64,000 bases of DNA, from contig NZ_CP117879.1 in NCBI RefSeq assembly GCF_028736155.1, positions 5,022,001 to 5,086,000 of the forward strand, given 5' to 3'. A program made the position numbers and the translations under genes. This DNA comes from Flavobacterium sp. KACC 22763 (GTDB lineage Bacteria; Bacteroidota; Bacteroidia; Flavobacteriales; Flavobacteriaceae). Under the pieces are notes generated by a model. It was not told the DNA's origin, made no database searches, and saw nothing but the letters and a program-made list of their open reading frames with translations. Of the stretch, positions 38,269-49,434 are shown in pieces. The first letter of the stretch is position 1, and every line of letters starts with the position of its first letter.

Positions 38269-40560
38269 ATGAACAAAGAGAGTAAAAGAAGAGAAGCGTT
38301 ACTGTATCACGCAGAACCAACTCCAGGAAAAATTCAGGTAGTTCCAACAAAAAAATATGCAACCCAGAGAGATTTATCATTGGCCTATTCGCCAGGAGTT
38401 GCAGAACCATGTTTAGAAATCGCAGCAAACAAAGAAGACGTTTATAAATATACAGCAAAAGGAAATTTAGTAGCCGTAATTTCAAACGGTACGGCTGTTT
38501 TAGGACTTGGAAATATTGGTCCAGAAGCAGGAAAACCTGTAATGGAAGGAAAAGGTTTATTGTTTAAAATTTTCTCAGACATTGATGTTTTTGATATCGA
38601 AATTGATACAGAAAATGTTGAAGAATTTATTCAAACTGTAAAAAATATTGCTCCAACTTTTGGAGGAATCAATCTTGAAGATATCAAAGCTCCAGAATCT
38701 TTTGAAATCGAAAGAAGATTAATCGAGGAATTGGATATTCCAGTAATGCACGACGACCAGCACGGAACAGCAATTATCTCTTCTGCAGCTTTAATCAATG
38801 CACTTGAATTGGCAGGTAAAAAAGCAGAAGACGTAAAAGTAGTAGTTTCTGGAGCAGGATCTGCTGCAATTGCTTGTACAGATTTATATGTTTCACTTGG
38901 AGTAAAAGTGAAGAACATTTTAATGTATAACAGTAAGGGACTTTTAACAAAAGACAACCCAGCTTTATCAGATTTACAATTAAAGTACGCTATTGATGGT
39001 GCTAAAATTCCTTTAGAAGAAGCCGTAAAAGGTGCTGATGTTTTCATTGGATTATCTTCAGGAGATATTTTGTCTCCAGAAATGTTATTGACAATGGCTA
39101 ATAATCCGATTGTTTTTGCAATGGCAAATCCAAATCCGGAAATCGATTATAATTTGGCTGTAGAAACTCGTAAAGATGTTATTATGGCTACGGGACGTTC
39201 AGATTTTCCTAATCAGGTAAATAACGTTTTAGGTTTTCCTTATATTTTTAGAGGAGCGCTAGACGTAAGAGCGACAAAAATTAACGAAGAAATGAAAATG
39301 GCGGCTGTAAAAGCTTTAGCTATTTTGGCAAAAGAACCAGTTCCAGAACAAGTTAACGTAGCCTACGGTGCAACAAAACTTGGTTTTGGCCAAGAATATA
39401 TCATTCCTAAACCTTTCGATCCTAGATTAATTACTGTTGTAGCGCCTGCAGTAGCAAGAGCAGCAATGGAATCTGGAGTAGCAAAAAATCCTATTACAGA
39501 CTGGGCAGCTTATGAAGATCATCTTCGTGAGCGTATGGGGAATGATAACAAAATGGTGCGTTTGATTACAAACCGTGCAAAATTAGATCCGAAGAAAATT
39601 GTTTTTGCAGAAGCAGATCAATTAAACGTTCTAAAAGCAGCTCAAATTGTTTACGAAGACGGAATCGGATTCCCAATTTTATTAGGAAACAAAGAAGTGA
39701 TTTTAGAATTGAAACAAGAATTAGGTTTCGATGCTGATCTTGAAATCATTGATCCTAAAACAGATGAAGAAGCTGAAAGACGTAACAGATTTGCAAAATC
39801 ATTTTGGGAAGCAAGAGGAAGAAGAGGAGTTTCTAAATTGGATGCAGAAAAATTCATGCGCGAAAGAAACTATTTTGCAGCAATGATGGTTAATGAAGGT
39901 GAGGCTGATGCAGTGGTTACAGGACATTCTAGAAGTTATCCTTCTGTTGTAAAACCAATGATGCAGTTAATTCCAAAAGCACAAAATGCTTCGCTTATTG
40001 CAACCGCAAACATGATGCTTACATCTCGTGGTCCAATGTTTTTATCGGATACTGCAATAAACATTAATCCATCTGCACAAGATTTGATTAATATTGCCAT
40101 TATGACTGCAAAAACAGCAAGAATGTTCGGGATAGAGCCAGTTATAGCGATGGTTTCGTTCTCAAACTTTGGTTCTTCAACAAGCGAGAGCGCATCAAAA
40201 GTTAGAGAAGCTGTAGCTTACTTACATAAAAACCACCCAGAATTAATTGTTGATGGTGAAATTCAAGCAGATTTTGCTTTAAATCCAGAAATGCTTCAAG
40301 AGAAATTTCCATTCTCTAAATTAGCAGGAAAAAAAGTAAATACATTGGTTTTCCCTAATTTAGAATCAGCGAATATCACGTATAAATTATTAAAAGAATT
40401 GTACAAAGTGAACTCAATTGGGCCTATCATGATGGGTATGGGCAAGCCTGTTCACATTTTCCAATTAGGTGCCAGCGTTGAAGAAATGGTTAATATGGCC
40501 GCAATCGCTGTTATTGATGCACAGGAAAAAGAAAGCAAAAAGAATAAAATAGCACAATAA
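38269..40560 (+). CDS. maeB: NADP-dependent malic enzyme with C-terminal phosphotransacetylase-like domain
   Basis: A 763-residue MaeB-type enzyme converting malate to pyruvate and CO2 with NADPH formation. The malic domain has [23 protein letters not shown] and the NAD(P)-binding loop [12 protein letters not shown] (about residue 195). From about 430 to the end lies a phosphate acetyl/butyryltransferase-like domain ([38 protein letters not shown]), which in this family regulates the enzyme by acetyl-CoA rather than acting as a transferase. Length is normal. Its own promoter precedes it. Confidence 0.96.
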   Translation: MNKESKRREALLYHAEPTPGKIQVVPTKKYATQRDLSLAYSPGVAEPCLEIAANKEDVYKYTAKGNLVAVISNGTAVLGLGNIGPEAGKPVMEGKGLLFKIFSDIDVFDIEIDTENVEEFIQTVKNIAPTFGGINLEDIKAPESFEIERRLIEELDIPVMHDDQHGTAIISSAALINALELAGKKAEDVKVVVSGAGSAAIACTDLYVSLGVKVKNILMYNSKGLLTKDNPALSDLQLKYAIDGAKIPLEEAVKGADVFIGLSSGDILSPEMLLTMANNPIVFAMANPNPEIDYNLAVETRKDVIMATGRSDFPNQVNNVLGFPYIFRGALDVRATKINEEMKMAAVKALAILAKEPVPEQVNVAYGATKLGFGQEYIIPKPFDPRLITVVAPAVARAAMESGVAKNPITDWAAYEDHLRERMGNDNKMVRLITNRAKLDPKKIVFAEADQLNVLKAAQIVYEDGIGFPILLGNKEVILELKQELGFDADLEIIDPKTDEEAERRNRFAKSFWEARGRRGVSKLDAEKFMRERNYFAAMMVNEGEADAVVTGHSRSYPSVVKPMMQLIPKAQNASLIATANMMLTSRGPMFLSDTAININPSAQDLINIAIMTAKTARMFGIEPVIAMVSFSNFGSSTSESASKVREAVAYLHKNHPELIVDGEIQADFALNPEMLQEKFPFSKLAGKKVNTLVFPNLESANITYKLLKELYKVNSIGPIMMGMGKPVHIFQLGASVEEMVNMAAIAVIDAQEKESKKNKIAQ

Positions 40561-40612
40561 ACGTTCTTACAAAGGATTGAACAAATTTGTCGTAGTTTTA
40601 TGGCATTTTTGT

Positions 40613-40620
40613 TATATTTG
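40613..40620 (+). promoter_or_regulatory. Promoter -7 box for ruvA-sprA
   Basis: TATATTTG, an exact TAnnTTTG match, lies 19 bases before the ruvA start. No well-spaced -33 TTG was found. Confidence 0.5.
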
Positions 40621-40639
40621 ATACTAATAAACTATATTT

Positions 40640-41221
40640 ATGATAGCACAGTTGCAGGGGAGATTAGTAGAAAAGAATCCTACAGAGGTTGTAATTGATT
40701 GTGGTGGAGTTGGTTATCAGGTGAATATATCACTTCATACCTTCTCTTTAATTTCAAATTCTGAAAATATAAAATTGTATACGCATCTTCAAATTAAAGA
40801 AGATGCGCATACTTTATATGGTTTTGTTGAAAAATCAGAACGCGAAATTTTTAGAATGTTGATTTCTGTTTCAGGAATCGGAGCAGGAATCGCAAGAACA
40901 ATGCTTTCGTCAATAGAACCAAAGCAAATTATAAATGCCATTGCATCTGGAGATGTGGGTATAATCCAGTCGATAAAAGGGATTGGAAACAAAACAGCAC
41001 AAAGAGTTATACTGGATTTAAAGGAAAAAGTTGTTAAATTGTATAATATTGATGAAGTTTTTGCTGTTCAAAACAATAGAAACCGAGATGAAGCGTTATC
41101 TGCTCTAGAAGTTCTAGGTTTTGTGCGAAAAGCTTCTGAAAAAGTAGTAGACAAAATCGTAAAAGAAGATCCAGAAGCTACTGCTGAAACAATTATCAAA
41201 AAGGCTTTAAAAAGCTTATAA
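40640..41221 (+). CDS. ruvA: Holliday junction DNA helicase subunit RuvA
   Basis: A 193-residue protein that forms tetramers on Holliday junctions and recruits RuvB. The OB-fold N-terminus is MIAQLQGRLVEKNPTEVVID. Two helix-hairpin-helix motifs follow (SGIGAGIARTML and IKGIGNKTAQRVILDLKEK), and the C-terminal RuvB-binding domain holds ALSALEVLGF. It precedes sprA by 25 bases and may be co-transcribed with it, the order I recall from F. johnsoniae. Confidence 0.97.
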   Translation: MIAQLQGRLVEKNPTEVVIDCGGVGYQVNISLHTFSLISNSENIKLYTHLQIKEDAHTLYGFVEKSEREIFRMLISVSGIGAGIARTMLSSIEPKQIINAIASGDVGIIQSIKGIGNKTAQRVILDLKEKVVKLYNIDEVFAVQNNRNRDEALSALEVLGFVRKASEKVVDKIVKEDPEATAETIIKKALKSL

Positions 41222-41246
41222 TTTTCATTTTATATAAAAGAATTCT

Positions 41247-44200
41247 ATGCGTAAAATTTGTATTTTGTTGCTAGTATTACTCTGCGGTAATGTTTTGCGC
41301 GCACAGGTTACACCAGTAACTCAAGATACAACTAAAACTCAATTTTCAGTAGGTAAGATAGATCTTGAAGATCCTCCAAGTGTACTTTCGGCATATAAGT
41401 ACGATCCGATTACAGATCGTTATATTTACACTACTTCAGTAGATGGTTTCTCTATCAATTACCCTTTAATTTTAACTCCAAAAGAATACGAAGATTTAGT
41501 TCTAAAAGAATCGAGACGAAATTATTTTAGAAAAAAATCAGATGCCATTGATGGCAAAAAAGCTGGAGCCGAAGCAGCCAAAAAAGATTTATTGCCAAGA
41601 TACTACATCAATTCAAGTTTATTTGAAAGTATTTTTGGAAGTAATACCATAGATGTAAAACCCACAGGGTCAGTAGAAATGGACTTGGGTATGCGTTACA
41701 CTAAACAAGATAACCCTTCATTTTCACCAAGAAACAGATCTTCTCTTACTTTTGATTTTGATCAAAGAATCAGTATGAGTTTGATGGGAAAAATTGGAAC
41801 ACGTCTTGAAGTAAATGCTAATTACGATACACAATCAACGTTTGCTTTTCAGAACTTATTTAAACTGGCTTATACACCTTCAGAAGATGATATCGTTCAG
41901 AAAGTTGAGGTAGGTAATGTGAGCATGCCTTTAAATAGTACGCTTATTAGAGGAGCACAAAGTTTGTTTGGGGTTAAGGCGCAGCTGCAATTTGGAAAAA
42001 CAACCGTTACGGGAGTTTTCTCAGAACAAAAGTCTCAAACCAAAAGTATAGTCGCAGAAGGTGGCGGGACCGTACAGAACTTTGATTTATTTGCATTAGA
42101 CTATGATAATGACCGACATTTCTTCTTGTCGCAATACTTTAGAAACAAGTATGATGCTTCATTAAAAAACTATCCATTAATAGACAGCCGTGTCCAAGTT
42201 ACAAGAATTGAAGTTTGGGTAACCAATAAGCAGAATAGAATAACGACAGGAAATAATAACTTAAGAAATATTATTGCGCTTCAGGATTTAGGAGAAGGTC
42301 AAGTTACTGGTGTTCCTGATAACCAAGTGGTGGTAATTACAGATCCAACAGGTTTCTTTAATAATCCTATAGATTCTCCAACAGACAATACGAATAATAA
42401 ATATGATCCAGGAGCAATTGGAAAACCTGGAAGTTATTTAAATCCTAATATTAGAGAAATTGTAACGGCTAAATCAGGATTTAATAATACTAACGTAAAT
42501 GAAGGTACAGATTATTCTGTTTTGGAAAATGCAAGAAAATTAACAACACAAGAATATACTTTTAATCCACAATTAGGTTACATTTCATTACAGCAGCGTT
42601 TGGCCAATGACGAAATTTTGGCAGTTGCATTTGAATATACGGTTGGAGGAAAAGTATATCAAGTTGGGGAATTTGGTAGTGATGGTGTAGATGGAACTGT
42701 AGTTACAGGAAACAATAACGGAAACCAGGCTATTATAACACAGAGTTTGGTATTAAAAATGCTGAAAAGCAGTTTGACAAACGTACAGAATCCAGTTTGG
42801 AACTTGATGATGAAAAACGTGTATCAAATTCCGCAGGCTTATCAAATCAAACAAGAAGATTTTAGACTTAATATTCTTTACACAGATCCTTCTCCAATCA
42901 ATTATATTACACCGGTTCAAGGAACTCTTTTCCCAGACGATGATCCTGTAAATCCTAATCCAAGTAATTATTATATTACAAAGACACCATTGTTAAATGT
43001 ATTTAACTTAGATCAGTTAAATTATAACAATGATCCACAAAAAGGGGGAGATGGTTTCTTTGATTACGTTCCTGGTGTAACGGTAGATGTACAGAATGCA
43101 CGAATTATCTTCACCACAAAAGAGCCTTTTGGAGAACTTTTGTTTAAAAAATTAAACACAGGCACTGGAGAAAATTATAATGATCCAACTACATATAACC
43201 CTAACCAGAAGAAGTATGTATTTAGAAACATGTATAAGAATACTCAAGCAGGTGCTTTACAGGATAGTGATAAAAACAAATTCTTATTAAGAGGAAAGTA
43301 TAAATCTTCAGGTAGCAATGGTATTCCGATCGGGGCTTTCAATGTTCCACAGGGATCTGTAGTGGTAACAGCTGCAGGGCGAGTTTTGGTAGAAGGTATA
43401 GATTATAGCGTAGATTATCAGTTGGGAAGAGTGCAAATATTAGATCCTTCACTTCAAGCATCTAATACTCCGATTGAGGTTTCATTAGAAAACAATTCAA
43501 TTTTTGGGCAGCAGACAAGAAGGTTCATGGGATTCAATATTGAACATAAAATCTCTGAAAAGTTTGTTGTGGGTGGTACTTTCTTAAAAATGACAGAACG
43601 TCCTTTTACTCAAAAATCAAGCTACGGACAAGAATCTGTAAATAATACCATTTTTGGTTTCAATGGAAATTATTCAACTGAAGTTCCGTTTTTAACAAGA
43701 TTAGCTAACAAACTGCCAAATATAGATACAGATGTTCCTTCAAATCTTTCGATTCGTGGGGAAGTTGCATTTTTGAAACCAGATGCTCCAAAAGCAAGTG
43801 ATTTTGAGGGTGAAGCTACTATTTATATCGACGATTTTGAAGGTACTCAGACTACGATCGATATGAGATCTGCTTATGCATGGAGTTTGGCTTCAACACC
43901 ATTTATTAATTCTGATGCCGATAATACTTTTAATGCTAATTCAAATACGTTAGAGTATGGCTATAAGAGAGCTAAGCTTTCTTGGTACAGCATCGATCCG
44001 ATTTTTTACACTTCAAAACCATCAGGAATTTCAAATGATGATTTATCTTTAAATACAACAAGAAGGGTGTATAGTAAAGAGCTGTATCCAAATACAGATA
44101 TTGCGCAAGGACAGATTCAGGTGATTAATACATTGGATTTAACTTATTACCCATCAGATAGGGGACCATATAATAATAACCCTGATTTTGCTTTGAGTAA

Positions 44201-47200
44201 TCCATCAGCCAATTTTGGTGGAATTATGCGTGCGCTGAACTCTACTAACTTTGAGCAGGGAAATGTTGAATACATTCAGTTTTGGGTACTGGATCCTTAT
44301 GTTGGTACTGGAGAAGCCTTGCCAACGAATAGCGGAAAAATTTATTTCAATTTAGGTGAAGTTTCTGAAGACGTTTTAAAAGACGGAAGAAAACAATATG
44401 AAAATGGTTTAGGCCCAGATCAGATTATGGTAAATCCGCAGCCAATTTGGGGAGACGTACCAGCATCTCAATCATTGATTTATGCATTTGATACCAATCC
44501 GGATAATCGTAAAAACCAAGATGTCGGTTTAGATGGTTTGCCAGATGCAAAAGAAGCGTCGATTTATACCAATTATGCAGGAGAAGAAGATCCAGCAGCT
44601 GATAATTATAAGTACTTTTTAAATACAGAAGGAGGCGTTTTACAGCGTTATAAAAGATACAACGGAACAGAGGGTAACTCTGCGGTAAGTGTTGATGATC
44701 CGAATCGTGGTTCTACAACTCTTCCAGATGTTGAGGATATCAATCGTGACAATACCATGAGTACAATCAATGCATATTATGAATATAGTATTGATGTAAA
44801 ACCGGGAATGCAGGTTGGAGAAAATTATATTACAGATATTAGAGAAGTTCAGAATGTAGAACTTCCAAATGGAGGTTCGACCAATGCAAGATGGATTCAG
44901 TTTAAAATTCCTGTTTCAAAACCTCAAAATACGATTGGGAATATTACAGATTTTAGATCGATTCGTTTTATGCGTATGTTTATGACTGGGTTTAACGATC
45001 AGATGACAGTTCGTTTCGGAGCTTTAGATTTAGTTAGAGGGGAGTGGAGAAAGTACACAGGAACATTGGATGCAAATGATACAAATCCTGATGATGACGG
45101 AACTCAATTTGATGTTGCGGCAGTAAATATTCAAGAAAACGGTACAAAATGTCCTGTTAACTATGTTATTCCGCCAGGAGTTCAAAGAGAGCAGTTGTAT
45201 AATAACAATACAATCATTAATCAAAATGAGCAATCTTTGGCAGTTCGAATAGCAGGTACAGGATTAGAATACCTAGATTCAAGAGCAGTTTTCAAGAATG
45301 TAAGTGTTGATATGCGTCAGTACAAAAAACTGAAAATGTTCCTTCATGCGGAATCGCTTCCTAATGAAAATCAGCTTTTAGATGATGAAATGATTGGATT
45401 TATTCGCTTTGGTAACGACTTTACGCAAAACTTTTATCAGGTTGAAATCCCATTAAAAGTAACAAGAACGGGTGGATCTTGTACTATTAGTCCAGATCAG
45501 GTTTGGCTTGAAGAAAATAATATCGACTTGGCTTTGTCTCTATTGACAAGAATGAAGATTTTGGGAATGAATATCGATATTAATTCGCCAAAAAGAGATA
45601 TAAATGGTATTTATTATCCAGATCGAGATCCAGATGTAGAAGGCGGTGACCAAGATGCTAAGTTAACTTTGGGTATTAAAGGAAATCCGAATTTTGGATT
45701 GGTTCGAAATTTAATGGTCGGAGTAAAAAGTGCGGCAAACCATAAAGATATTATGGGGGAAGTTTGGTTTAACGAACTTCGTATGTCTGATTTGGAAAAT
45801 AAAGGTGGTATGGCTGCATTGTTAAATGTAGATACCAATATGGCCGATTTGATGACATTATCAGCTTCTGGTAAAAAGAGCACGATTGGTTTTGGTTCTC
45901 TAGAGCAAGGTGCAAACGAAAGAGATCGTGAAGATATTCAGCAGTATAACATTGTAACCAATATAAATTTAGGAAAGTTGTTGCCTCCAAAATGGGGTAT
46001 TAATCTACCATTCAATTATGCTATTGGAGAAGAAGTTATTACACCAGAATACGATCCGTTTAATCAGGATATTAAGTTGGATCAATTAATTAAAGAAACG
46101 ACAGATCCAGCAGAAAAAGAAAATATTAGAACACGTGCGGTTGATTACACTAAGCGTAAAAGCATCAATTTTATTGGAGTAAGAAAAGATAGGGCGCCAG
46201 AACAGAAACCACATGTTTATGATGTAGAAAACTTTACTTTTTCTCAGTCATATAATCAGGTAGAAAGACACGATTATGAAGTGGAGAATTACAACGACGA
46301 GCAATCTAATACTGCAGTAAATTATGCTTATACGTTTCAGCCAAAAGAGGTGGTTCCGTTTAAGCAGACCCAATTCATGAAAAAAAGTGATTATTGGAAA
46401 ATGTTGAGTGATTTTAACTTTAATTATCTTCCTTCAAATATTTCGTTTAATACTAACATTTTAAGACAAAGCAACCGTCAACAGTACAGACAAGTTGAAG
46501 ATGTGCAAGGTATTGGACTTGATCCGCTTTATAGAAGAAATTTTGCATTCAATTACCAGTATGGTTTCGGATTTAATTTGACAAAATCATTGAAATTAAA
46601 TTATACAGCAGCGTCTAATAATATTGTTAGAAACTTCTTGAATGACGATAATACACCAAAAGAAGATTTTAATATCTGGGATGATTATTTTGATATTGGT
46701 ATACCAAATCAGCATTTGCAGCAATTGGTTCTGAATTATGATATTCCAATCAATAAAATTCCAATATTTAGTTTTGTAAAAGCGACTTATTCGTATACTG
46801 CAGATTATAACTGGCAGAGATCATCTACGGCAATGTCTCAGTATCAAGAAGAAAATCCAGATGGAACGAAAACGCTGTGGGATTTAGGAAATACGGTTCA
46901 AAATGCCAATTCAAACACGTTTTCAACGACATTAAATATGAATACGCTGTATAAATATTTAGGTTTGACGCCAGGTTCAAAACCTGCAAAAGCAACAAAA
47001 CCTGCTGCGCCGCCAAAACCAGGTGAGAAAATTGTAAATACGGCTAAACCAGTTACAAGTAGTAATCCTTTTTATGATGGTTTAATTGGAGTTTTGACTA
47101 GTGTTAAAAACGTTCAAATTAACTATACAAAAAATAGCGGAACAGTTTTGCCGGGTTATATTCCAGGTGTAGGTTTCTTTGGTACTTCTAAACCTTCTTT

Positions 47201-48482
47201 AGGATTTGTATTTGGTAGCCAAGACGATGTACGTTTTGAAGCGGCGAAGAACGGATGGCTAACCAGTTACCAGAATTTCAATCAGAATTTCACACAGGTT
47301 AGCAACAAATTATTGAAAGTAACAGCAAACATAGATTTACTGCCAGATTTAAAAATTGATTTGGCTATGGATCGCGCTTATTCTGAAAATTCATCAGAGC
47401 AATATAGTGTAGATCCTGCAACAAATCAATATATGCCGTTATCTCCATATACATATGGAATGTTTTCTATTTCAACCGTATTAATTAAAACGTCTTTCTC
47501 TACAAGTACAGAAACTGAATCGTCTGCATTTGATGATTTTAGAAGCAATCGTTTAGTTATTGCAAATCGTTTGGCAGAGCAGCATTATGGTTCAGCAGCA
47601 GCAATTCCGAGATATGGAGATGCAAATAACCCGATTCCAGCTGAAACAGATCCTAATTATAAAATATATGTAGCCAATGAAGGATATCCAATTGGTTTCT
47701 CAAAAAGTAATCAAGCTGTTTTGCTGCCTTCGTTTATGGCGGCTTATACAGGAGCAGATGCATCTAAGAGTTCAACAGGTATTTTTAGAAGTTTCCCTAT
47801 TCCGAACTGGAATGTGAAGTATAATGGATTAATGCGTTATAAATATTTCAAGGATCATTTTAGACGTTTTTCGTTACAGCACAATTATAGAGCGTCGTAT
47901 ACTATCAGCCAGTTTAGATCTAACTTTGATTATTTAGAAAACCCAATAGGACAGGATGTAAACACAAACTTCTTTAATAAAACGATTATGTCTAATGTCA
48001 ATTTAGTAGAGCAGTTTAGTCCGTTGATGAGAGTTGACTTTGAATTGAAAAATTCATTCCGTTTATTAACAGAGGTTAAAAAAGATCGCGCATTGTCTAT
48101 GAGTTTCGATAATAATTTATTGACAGAAGTTAGAGGAATAGAGTACGTTGTAGGAGTAGGATATCGTTTTAAAGACGTAATCATTTCGTCTAGATTAGCA
48201 GATAATCCAACAGGAATTATTAAAAGTGATATCAACATAAAAGCTGATTTTTCATATAGAAATAACGAAACTCTGGTTCGCTATTTAGATTACGATAATA
48301 ATCAATTGGCGGCAGGGCAGAATATCTGGACATTGAAAGTGACGGCAGATTATGCTTTCAGTAAAAACTTAACTGCAATATTCTATTATGACCATTCGTT
48401 CTCGAAAGCAGTAATTTCGACTTCTTTCCCTTTAACGAACATCAGATCAGGTTTCACACTTCGTTATAATTTTGGAAATTAA
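41247..48482 (+). CDS. sprA: T9SS outer membrane translocon SprA (Sov)
   Basis: A 2411-residue outer membrane protein that forms the very large beta-barrel translocon of the type IX secretion system, required for gliding and for export of SprB and other C-terminal-domain proteins. A signal peptide ends near residue 20 (LCGNVLRAQ). The long mature protein is rich in aromatic beta-strands, with TGSVEMDLGMRYTKQDNPSF and FDFDQRISMSLMGKIGTRLE near the N-terminus and the final strand RSGFTLRYNFGN. A low-complexity Ala/Pro/Lys segment lies near 1915-1935. Length and neighbours (ruvA before, gcvH after) fit the Flavobacterium gene. Confidence 0.95.
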   Translation: MRKICILLLVLLCGNVLRAQVTPVTQDTTKTQFSVGKIDLEDPPSVLSAYKYDPITDRYIYTTSVDGFSINYPLILTPKEYEDLVLKESRRNYFRKKSDAIDGKKAGAEAAKKDLLPRYYINSSLFESIFGSNTIDVKPTGSVEMDLGMRYTKQDNPSFSPRNRSSLTFDFDQRISMSLMGKIGTRLEVNANYDTQSTFAFQNLFKLAYTPSEDDIVQKVEVGNVSMPLNSTLIRGAQSLFGVKAQLQFGKTTVTGVFSEQKSQTKSIVAEGGGTVQNFDLFALDYDNDRHFFLSQYFRNKYDASLKNYPLIDSRVQVTRIEVWVTNKQNRITTGNNNLRNIIALQDLGEGQVTGVPDNQVVVITDPTGFFNNPIDSPTDNTNNKYDPGAIGKPGSYLNPNIREIVTAKSGFNNTNVNEGTDYSVLENARKLTTQEYTFNPQLGYISLQQRLANDEILAVAFEYTVGGKVYQVGEFGSDGVDGTVVTGNNNGNQAIITQSLVLKMLKSSLTNVQNPVWNLMMKNVYQIPQAYQIKQEDFRLNILYTDPSPINYITPVQGTLFPDDDPVNPNPSNYYITKTPLLNVFNLDQLNYNNDPQKGGDGFFDYVPGVTVDVQNARIIFTTKEPFGELLFKKLNTGTGENYNDPTTYNPNQKKYVFRNMYKNTQAGALQDSDKNKFLLRGKYKSSGSNGIPIGAFNVPQGSVVVTAAGRVLVEGIDYSVDYQLGRVQILDPSLQASNTPIEVSLENNSIFGQQTRRFMGFNIEHKISEKFVVGGTFLKMTERPFTQKSSYGQESVNNTIFGFNGNYSTEVPFLTRLANKLPNIDTDVPSNLSIRGEVAFLKPDAPKASDFEGEATIYIDDFEGTQTTIDMRSAYAWSLASTPFINSDADNTFNANSNTLEYGYKRAKLSWYSIDPIFYTSKPSGISNDDLSLNTTRRVYSKELYPNTDIAQGQIQVINTLDLTYYPSDRGPYNNNPDFALSNPSANFGGIMRALNSTNFEQGNVEYIQFWVLDPYVGTGEALPTNSGKIYFNLGEVSEDVLKDGRKQYENGLGPDQIMVNPQPIWGDVPASQSLIYAFDTNPDNRKNQDVGLDGLPDAKEASIYTNYAGEEDPAADNYKYFLNTEGGVLQRYKRYNGTEGNSAVSVDDPNRGSTTLPDVEDINRDNTMSTINAYYEYSIDVKPGMQVGENYITDIREVQNVELPNGGSTNARWIQFKIPVSKPQNTIGNITDFRSIRFMRMFMTGFNDQMTVRFGALDLVRGEWRKYTGTLDANDTNPDDDGTQFDVAAVNIQENGTKCPVNYVIPPGVQREQLYNNNTIINQNEQSLAVRIAGTGLEYLDSRAVFKNVSVDMRQYKKLKMFLHAESLPNENQLLDDEMIGFIRFGNDFTQNFYQVEIPLKVTRTGGSCTISPDQVWLEENNIDLALSLLTRMKILGMNIDINSPKRDINGIYYPDRDPDVEGGDQDAKLTLGIKGNPNFGLVRNLMVGVKSAANHKDIMGEVWFNELRMSDLENKGGMAALLNVDTNMADLMTLSASGKKSTIGFGSLEQGANERDREDIQQYNIVTNINLGKLLPPKWGINLPFNYAIGEEVITPEYDPFNQDIKLDQLIKETTDPAEKENIRTRAVDYTKRKSINFIGVRKDRAPEQKPHVYDVENFTFSQSYNQVERHDYEVENYNDEQSNTAVNYAYTFQPKEVVPFKQTQFMKKSDYWKMLSDFNFNYLPSNISFNTNILRQSNRQQYRQVEDVQGIGLDPLYRRNFAFNYQYGFGFNLTKSLKLNYTAASNNIVRNFLNDDNTPKEDFNIWDDYFDIGIPNQHLQQLVLNYDIPINKIPIFSFVKATYSYTADYNWQRSSTAMSQYQEENPDGTKTLWDLGNTVQNANSNTFSTTLNMNTLYKYLGLTPGSKPAKATKPAAPPKPGEKIVNTAKPVTSSNPFYDGLIGVLTSVKNVQINYTKNSGTVLPGYIPGVGFFGTSKPSLGFVFGSQDDVRFEAAKNGWLTSYQNFNQNFTQVSNKLLKVTANIDLLPDLKIDLAMDRAYSENSSEQYSVDPATNQYMPLSPYTYGMFSISTVLIKTSFSTSTETESSAFDDFRSNRLVIANRLAEQHYGSAAAIPRYGDANNPIPAETDPNYKIYVANEGYPIGFSKSNQAVLLPSFMAAYTGADASKSSTGIFRSFPIPNWNVKYNGLMRYKYFKDHFRRFSLQHNYRASYTISQFRSNFDYLENPIGQDVNTNFFNKTIMSNVNLVEQFSPLMRVDFELKNSFRLLTEVKKDRALSMSFDNNLLTEVRGIEYVVGVGYRFKDVIISSRLADNPTGIIKSDINIKADFSYRNNETLVRYLDYDNNQLAAGQNIWTLKVTADYAFSKNLTAIFYYDHSFSKAVISTSFPLTNIRSGFTLRYNFGN

Positions 48483-48519
48483 ATTTTAGTTTCTAAACTA
48501 GATTTTATTAGAAGATTAT

Positions 48520-48527
48520 TACATTTG
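48520..48527 (+). promoter_or_regulatory. gcvH promoter -7 box
   Basis: TACATTTG matches TAnnTTTG exactly and lies 41 bases before the gcvH start codon, suggesting that gcvH is not only read through from sprA. Confidence 0.5.
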
Positions 48528-48568
48528 TGGCTCAAATTTTAAACAATTAATTTTCAAACACAACTATT

Positions 48569-48949
48569 ATGAGCATACCAGCAAATTTAAAGTACACAAA
48601 AGATCACGAATGGGTTAGCATCGAAGGAGATGTTGCAACAGTAGGAATTACTCATTTTGCACAAAAAGAGTTAGGAGATATCGTGTATGTTGAAGTAGAA
48701 ACTTTAGATCAGACACTTTCAAAAGATGAAGTTTTTGGAACTGTTGAGGCTGTAAAAACAGTTTCTGATTTATTCTTACCTTTATCAGGTGAAATCATTG
48801 CTTTCAATGATGATTTAGAAAGTGCTCCTGAAACAGTAAATTCAGACCCTTATGGAGATGGATGGATGATTAAAATAAAAATTGCTGATGCATCAGAAAT
48901 CGATTCTTTATTATCTGATCAAGCTTATAAAGATTTAATCGGTGCCTAA
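48569..48949 (+). CDS. gcvH: Glycine cleavage system H protein
   Basis: A 126-residue lipoyl carrier that shuttles the aminomethyl group between the P, T and L proteins. The lipoylated lysine is Lys63 in [15 protein letters not shown]. The start [16 protein letters not shown] and the end [11 protein letters not shown] are normal. It has its own promoter. The last eight bases overlap the start of the VanZ-like gene. Confidence 0.97.
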   Translation: MSIPANLKYTKDHEWVSIEGDVATVGITHFAQKELGDIVYVEVETLDQTLSKDEVFGTVEAVKTVSDLFLPLSGEIIAFNDDLESAPETVNSDPYGDGWMIKIKIADASEIDSLLSDQAYKDLIGA

Positions 48950-49325
48950 ACAACTCTTATTAATTTGGGCAATTATCTGCTCTGGAATCATTACGTATTT
49001 TTGTCTAACAGATTCTAGTAATATACCAGCGGTTAGTTTTCCAAGCATTGATAAAATTGTACATTTCTGCTTTCATTTCGGATTCACCATTTCTTGGATT
49101 TTATTTTTCAAGAAAGAATTGAAAGGAAAAGATTCAGACGATTATAAAGCTTATTTGATTTCTTTTATATTTTCTGTCTTTTTTGGAATTACAATCGAAA
49201 TTCTTCAAAGTGCTCTCACAGTAACAAGAGCTTCAGACGTGACAGACGTTTTAGCAAATGCACTTGGAGCCTTTGTGGCAGTTTTTTCTGCGATAGGATT
49301 TAAAAAGCAAATCGATAAAATATAA
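48942..49325 (+). CDS. VanZ-like membrane protein (GTG start)
   Basis: A 127-residue protein with four hydrophobic helices (about 4-20, 38-58, 68-88, 101-119), and the motifs [14 protein letters not shown] and GITIEILQ...[15 protein letters not shown] of the VanZ family. The function of most members is unknown; some give low-level teicoplanin resistance. The frame holds no Met codon near the front, and the GTG at 48942 inside the end of gcvH gives a sensible N-terminus, so translation is probably coupled to gcvH. A terminator follows seven bases after the stop. Confidence 0.85.
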   Translation: MPKQLLLIWAIICSGIITYFCLTDSSNIPAVSFPSIDKIVHFCFHFGFTISWILFFKKELKGKDSDDYKAYLISFIFSVFFGITIEILQSALTVTRASDVTDVLANALGAFVAVFSAIGFKKQIDKI

Positions 49326-49331
49326 TTTTAG

Positions 49332-49354
49332 AAACCCACTTCGGTGGGTTTTTT
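49332..49354 (+). terminator. Terminator of gcvH-vanZ
   Basis: AAACCCAC and GTGGGTTT form a stem capped by a TTCG tetraloop, followed by T. Confidence 0.92.
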
Positions 49355-49405
49355 ATTACAAGAAAATCAAGCAGTTAAAAAGCTATGTTTTTTCAATTTA
49401 AAATG

Positions 49406-49413
49406 TACTTTTG
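49406..49413 (+). promoter_or_regulatory. deoC promoter -7 box
   Basis: TACTTTTG matches TAnnTTTG and lies 21 bases before the deoC ATG. Reading frames starting upstream of 49420 would begin inside the promoter, which supports the start at 49435. Confidence 0.5.
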
Positions 49414-49434
49414 TGCTGGTTTTCTGCAACTTCT

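Noticed and set aside
48942..48949. Overlap of gcvH and the VanZ-like gene as a frameshift fusion
   Set aside because: Both products are full length for their families and the GTG start explains the overlap.
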